This document shows, piece by piece, positions 9,241 through 11,754 of a DNA stretch of 11,754 nt. The notes under the pieces were generated by a model. It ran no database searches. It worked only from the letters and a program-made list of their open reading frames with translations, and was not told the DNA's origin. The translations under genes were made by a program, and so were the position numbers. Positions within the stretch are counted from its first letter, which is position 1. Every line of letters starts with the position of its first letter. Source of the stretch: Pleurotus djamor (Eukaryota; Basidiomycota; Agaricomycetes; Agaricales; Pleurotaceae); contig JAPEVF010001263.1 in assembly GCA_029747585.1 (NCBI GenBank), positions 1 to 11,754 on the forward strand, written 5' to 3'.

Positions 9241-9372
9241 ACCCCTATTTTGGGCCGCGAAATCGGTTCACATGACTATTCATGACGTGTACTCTCAGTT
9301 GAGAGTTTTTTTGATACATCACATGATCTTTCCCACACCCCTATTTTAGGCCGCGAAATCGGTGCACATGAC
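9233..9372. repeat. 44-bp direct repeat flanking a stem-loop
   Basis: Copies at 9233-9276 and 9329-9372 begin TTTCCCACACCCCTATTTT and end CACATGAC; they differ at two positions and are 96 bp apart. Between them lies ACTCTCA-GT-TGAGAGT (9291-9306) followed by a run of T. The first copy overlaps the right arm of the hairpin at 9177-9240. Confidence 0.9.
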
Positions 9373-10391
9373 CGTGGATCCTTCATGTTCGCTTTTGCTA
9401 TTTCTTCTTCTTTTCTTGTTCTTCTTCTATCCTCCACTTTTATCAGCTTTCCTACTATATATTCAACTCAAGATATTNACCTCAAGTCATACCAAGATAC
9501 TCTACATCATCTCAACTCTTTCCTCACTAGCTTGAAGCTTAGGATGGGCTAGTGGAGCAGTTGGCCTCTAGAAGCTGGAGAGGCTATTTGGTTGAGTAAG
9601 ACGAAGTGGAGGTTTAGCTAGGTGAGCTATATATTTGGGTCTCTTTTCCCATCTCTTCCACCTTCATCTTTCTCTGCTTTGGCTGTGTTCAGTCAACTTC
9701 TTCTTGCTCTCCTTCCCACTCATTCTGCCTTGTTTCTTCTACAGCTCATTTGACTCTCCCTTTACGGTTTTCCTTTAGCTTGTTGCCAGGATCCCTTTGC
9801 TTTGGTTTGNTTTCCACNTTATACCCTCATTTCCTTGCTGTTCCCATATCTCCTTGATCAATTCGCCTTGCTTTGATCTATTTTCACCATTCTACTAGCC
9901 CTCTGAATAGATAGTGAGATCCTCTTATTCCATGCCACCTTCAGCTAAGTACTTCTAGCCATACATTGATCCTTCAGTCACTCTTGATTCCTCTTCCAGA
10001 CGATCATCCTTCATTCTTAGTCACTTTAACTATCTATGTAAATATTTGTGAAGTAGGTTTCTACATCTCCCCAGCTGCCATTTCTGCAAATATCAATTGA
10101 CCTTATGGTAGAGATGAGTATGCTGCACTGTGTTTGAGCATCATCGATCATTTGAATGTGTATAGTAATTGGGTGTAATTCAGCATTATATATTAAATAC
10201 CATGGAGCGTTGAGTCTAAAATTAGGCTGTGGGTATCTAACCAGGTCTGTTAATATCCTGTCAACCCTCTGTATGAGACTATCCAGAAAAGTCACAGCAG
10301 GTACCCAATCTGTCAGCCCTGTAACCCTGTGAGCCTCTGGCAGCTCTGTAATGGTCTGTGCAGAACTGCAAAGCTTATCTGTTTTTCCTGA

Positions 10392-10875
10392 TGGAGGATG
10401 GAATGACGAGTTTAAGTTTCTCAAGGTGTTGAACGGCAGTGCGAAACTTCTCAAGGACTGGAGTAGGGTTCTCAGTCGATTTGATGCGGAGGTTGAGAAG
10501 CGTCTGGAGCCACTGATAGGCGGCGGAGACAGTCGTAGAGGAGAAAGCAGTCTTCAAGGTATCCCAAGTTTCCTTGGAAGTATCCTTGATGTGACGCTGG
10601 AGATTCTCAGAGACGGTGAGAGCGATGATGCCAAGAGCCATTTGGTCCTTCTCCAGCCACTGATTGACTTCAGAGGCATTGCCGGGCGTGGCAGGGTTGT
10701 CACCCCGAGCAGGAGTGGCGGCAATAGGAGAGGGTTTGGTGATAGTGCCGTTAACGTAGAGCCAAACTCCTTTAGCACGAAGGAGATGAGTCATCTTCTC
10801 AGACCAGGTCTGCCAGTTGGTCCCAGTAAGGGTACCAGTGATAGCACGGAGACCAGAGGTGTCGAGAGAAGACAT
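10392..10875 (-). pseudogene. Copia-type gag polyprotein, N-terminal 161 residues
   Basis: ATG at 10875 (MSSLDTSGLRAITGTLTGTN). Seen: the GTNWQTWSEKMTHLLRAKGVW block near residues 18-38, NQWLEKDQMALGIIALTVSE (71-90), TWDTLKTAFSS (103-113), and helices to residue 161 (LEKLKLVIPSS). Known: this order matches the UBN2/gag-polypeptide domain of copia elements, which packages the retrotransposon RNA in virus-like particles. The zinc knuckle that normally follows is missing. The next codons, IRKNR and a TAA at 10377-10375, come from the terminal repeat of the neighbouring element. The frame is open upstream to about 10914, but the ATG at 10875 gives the usual gag start. Confidence 0.87.
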
Positions 10876-11007
10876 GATAGAGATCTGGGGGTAAAATAAC
10901 AAGTTCGTCAGCACAAAAGTTAACTGAAAGTGCGAGAAAATGAAACCCCTGACTCCCCCTGTCGAGTCGCAGTTAAGCGCATCGACGGGCAGGTAAATGG
11001 TAGCTTA

Positions 11008-11028
11008 GTCCCCAAGTACTCAGGGGAC
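11008..11028 (-). other. Leader hairpin with self-complementary loop
   Basis: Arms GTCCCC (11008-11013) and GGGGAC (11023-11028) enclose a loop containing the palindrome AGTACT. It lies between the primer-binding site and gag of the copia remnant, where RNA dimerisation or packaging signals sit in other retroelements. That role is inference. Confidence 0.5.
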
Positions 11029-11060
11029 ATAGAGTCTCCCTTTTCCTAGAGCGACCAGCG

Positions 11061-11072
11061 GGGCCCATAACC
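11061..11072 (-). other. Primer-binding site for initiator tRNA-Met (internal, half-tRNA type)
   Basis: The minus strand reads GGTTATGGGCCC immediately after the LTR terminus AACA. It is the complement of GGGCCCATAACC, the anticodon-arm sequence of eukaryotic initiator tRNA-Met. Drosophila copia is known to use an internal cleavage fragment of this tRNA. Confidence 0.85.
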
Positions 11073-11344
11073 TGTTGAGCAGCAGGATAGCTACAAGCCA
11101 TAAAGGCGAGCACTGCGCTAGGCGAGAGACCAAGCTATTCACCTGAGGTTGTATAGCACACGAGTAGTAGGTAGAACGAGTGTTCAATATTCCCTAGATA
11201 CATACAGGCTTTATATACTACGAGTGACTACTAAATATGGACTAAGGAATGTGTGAGGTGTCGAACTAGACACCATGTGAAGTGTCGCACTAAGCGACAT
11301 GAAACCATGCGTGACGTCGACCTAGAACTAGTGTGTCGACCACA
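11073..11344 (-). repeat. Copia 5' LTR, outer boundary uncertain
   Basis: The inner end is fixed by the adjoining primer-binding site: minus strand ...CAACA at 11073. The outer end is placed at TGTGGTCGAC (11344) because it starts with TGT and gives a U3 of ordinary length. Other TGT starts farther out, to about 11410, are possible. It contains a TATA box at 11217-11211 and stem-loops at 11257-11299. Confidence 0.65.
11211..11217 (-). promoter_or_regulatory. TATA box of the copia LTR
   Basis: TATATAA on the minus strand, about 130 bp from the proposed LTR start and 138 bp from its end, giving plausible U3 and R-U5 lengths. Confidence 0.55.
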
Positions 11345-11372
11345 CCTGGCTGTACTAATTTACCCTAATACA

Positions 11373-11441
11373 TGGAATAATCCAGGATGACCCATGACAA
11401 CTGACATGGATTATCTATCCCTTTCAGCCTGGATTAATCCA
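11373..11441. repeat. Imperfect inverted repeat outside the LTR
   Basis: TGGAATAATCCAGG (11373-11386) and CCTGGATTAATCCA (11428-11441) pair at 13 of 14 positions. A related CATGGATTATC lies between them (11406-11416). Function unknown; they may belong to the LTR if its true end is farther right. Confidence 0.6.
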
Positions 11442-11691
11442 CACTTCCAGTATTTCAAGCCCAGCTAGTGATAGCAGTGAATTGAATATCTTATTCAATT
11501 ATTTACTATTAAAACTATTTATCCCTAAGGCTGTGGCCAAACAGTAATATAAAAAGGATATTAAAGTAATATAAAAAGGATATTNAAAAGAATTAAAAAA
11601 AAGAATTAAAAAAAGCGAAAACNAAAAATACATNGAATAAAAAGGGGTATTTAGCAGAGCAGAGGGGTATACAGGGGTATGACAGATATCT
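11442..11691. repeat. AT-rich stretch with short tandem repeats
   Basis: A 22-bp tandem duplication of AGTAATATAAAAAGGATATT plus AA (11543-11562, 11565-11584) is followed by two copies of AAGAATTAAAAAA and three N bases. GGCTGTGGCCAAACAG at 11529-11544 resembles the terminal sequence of hAT-type transposons. No gene is seen. Confidence 0.5.
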
Positions 11692-11754
11692 CTACTCATC
11701 ATCATCATCATCATCCTCACCAACACTGTCCTCATCTGACTCAACTAAAGCAAG
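11692..11754 (-). CDS. C-terminal end of an unidentified protein with an acidic tail (runs off the window)
   Basis: Reading in from the right edge on the minus strand, an open frame of 20 codons ends at TAG (11694-11692): LALVESDEDSVGEDDDDDDE. The six-aspartate run comes from a (GAT)6 repeat. Ser/Asp/Glu-rich C-terminal tails are common in fungal transposases and in many nuclear proteins. The position beside a possible transposon terminus at 11529 suggests a transposase, but 20 residues cannot settle it, and the repeat could be non-coding. Confidence 0.3.
   Translation of the reverse strand, partial: LALVESDEDSVGEDDDDDDE

Larger units (their letters stand above)
8578..10394. mobile_element. 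Putative non-autonomous DNA element with 17-bp terminal inverted repeats
   Basis: CCATCAGGAAAACCAGA at 8578-8594 matches the reverse complement of 10378-10394 at 16 of 17 positions, enclosing about 1.8 kb. Both ends are crowded with TCTGT/CCTGT motifs on the same strand (8597-8722 and about 10244-10385), as subterminal repeats often are. The right terminus coincides exactly with the break in a copia gag gene, and its sequence supplies the stop codon. The interior has no credible gene: 8730-9175 is AT-rich, with only a fragment METLIEKLKEMLQKHSQWED (8991 onward); 9375-10020 is CT-rich and non-coding. No transposase and no matching target-site duplication were found, so superfamily is unassigned. 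Confidence 0.55.
10392..11344 (-). mobile_element. Ty1/copia LTR retrotransposon, truncated remnant (LTR, PBS, leader, partial gag)
   Basis: Read on the minus strand: an LTR (about 11344-11073) ending CTGCTCAACA; a primer-binding site directly abutting it; a 185-nt leader; and a gag frame from 10875. Gag stops being gag at 10392, where the terminal repeat of another element starts. Protease, integrase, reverse transcriptase, RNase H and the second LTR are absent. The order and the Met-initiator primer site are typical of copia elements. Confidence 0.85.

Noticed and set aside
9541..9640. tRNA-like or SINE head with an A-box-like TGGAGCAGTTGG
   Set aside because: No acceptable B box (GGTTCRANNCC) at the right distance and no cloverleaf.
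10026..10454. 142-codon minus-strand frame
   Set aside because: It straddles the gag/element junction in a frame other than gag and has no recognisable content.
10351..10899. 182-codon plus-strand frame
   Set aside because: Antisense shadow of the copia gag frame.
1..11754. CRISPR array, rRNA or tRNA genes
   Set aside because: No regularly spaced repeats and no rRNA or tRNA sequence seen; gene structure is eukaryotic.

Overview
The window is nuclear DNA of a filamentous basidiomycete, most likely an Agaricomycete. Every recognisable gene is cut by short (about 50-110 bp) GT-AG introns with CTNAC-like branch sites. Genes sit a few hundred bases apart on alternating strands, and start codons follow pyrimidine-rich tracts. 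Isolated N bases at 700, 9478, 9810, 9818, 11585, 11623 and 11634 are assembly ambiguities.

The left part (1-7182) is ordinary gene space. It holds mitochondrial pyruvate carrier subunit MPC2 (minus strand, 4 exons); a divergent gene for an unrecognised four-helix membrane protein (4 exons); an Apq12-like nuclear envelope/nuclear pore biogenesis protein (minus, single exon); a divergent gene for a low-complexity protein with a short cysteine-bearing C-terminus (4 exons); and a sugar-porter-family MFS transporter (8 exons). MPC2 and the four-helix gene share a promoter region with a 22-bp tandem repeat rich in GCGTGA/TGACG boxes.

The transporter breaks off in the middle of a conserved block at base 7182. 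From there to the right edge the window is accessory DNA. The motif CATCAGGAAAACC begins at the transporter break, recurs in the same orientation at 8579, and occurs inverted, one base different, at 10393-10381. There it exactly marks the break in a Ty1/copia gag gene on the minus strand. The 8578 and 10394 copies form 17-bp terminal inverted repeats (one mismatch) around an approximately 1.8-kb non-coding segment. That segment has TCTGT-rich ends, a large hairpin and a duplicated 44-bp motif. No transposase was found in it, so it looks like a non-autonomous element of unidentified family.

The copia remnant (about 10392-11344, minus) retains gag 1-161, a leader, a primer-binding site matching the anticodon arm of initiator tRNA-Met, and an LTR with a TATA box. 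The last 63 bases hold the acidic C-terminus of an unidentified minus-strand protein that continues beyond the window. The interaction between the two parts is disruptive: mobile DNA has removed the end of a sugar transporter, and a second element has truncated the retrotransposon.
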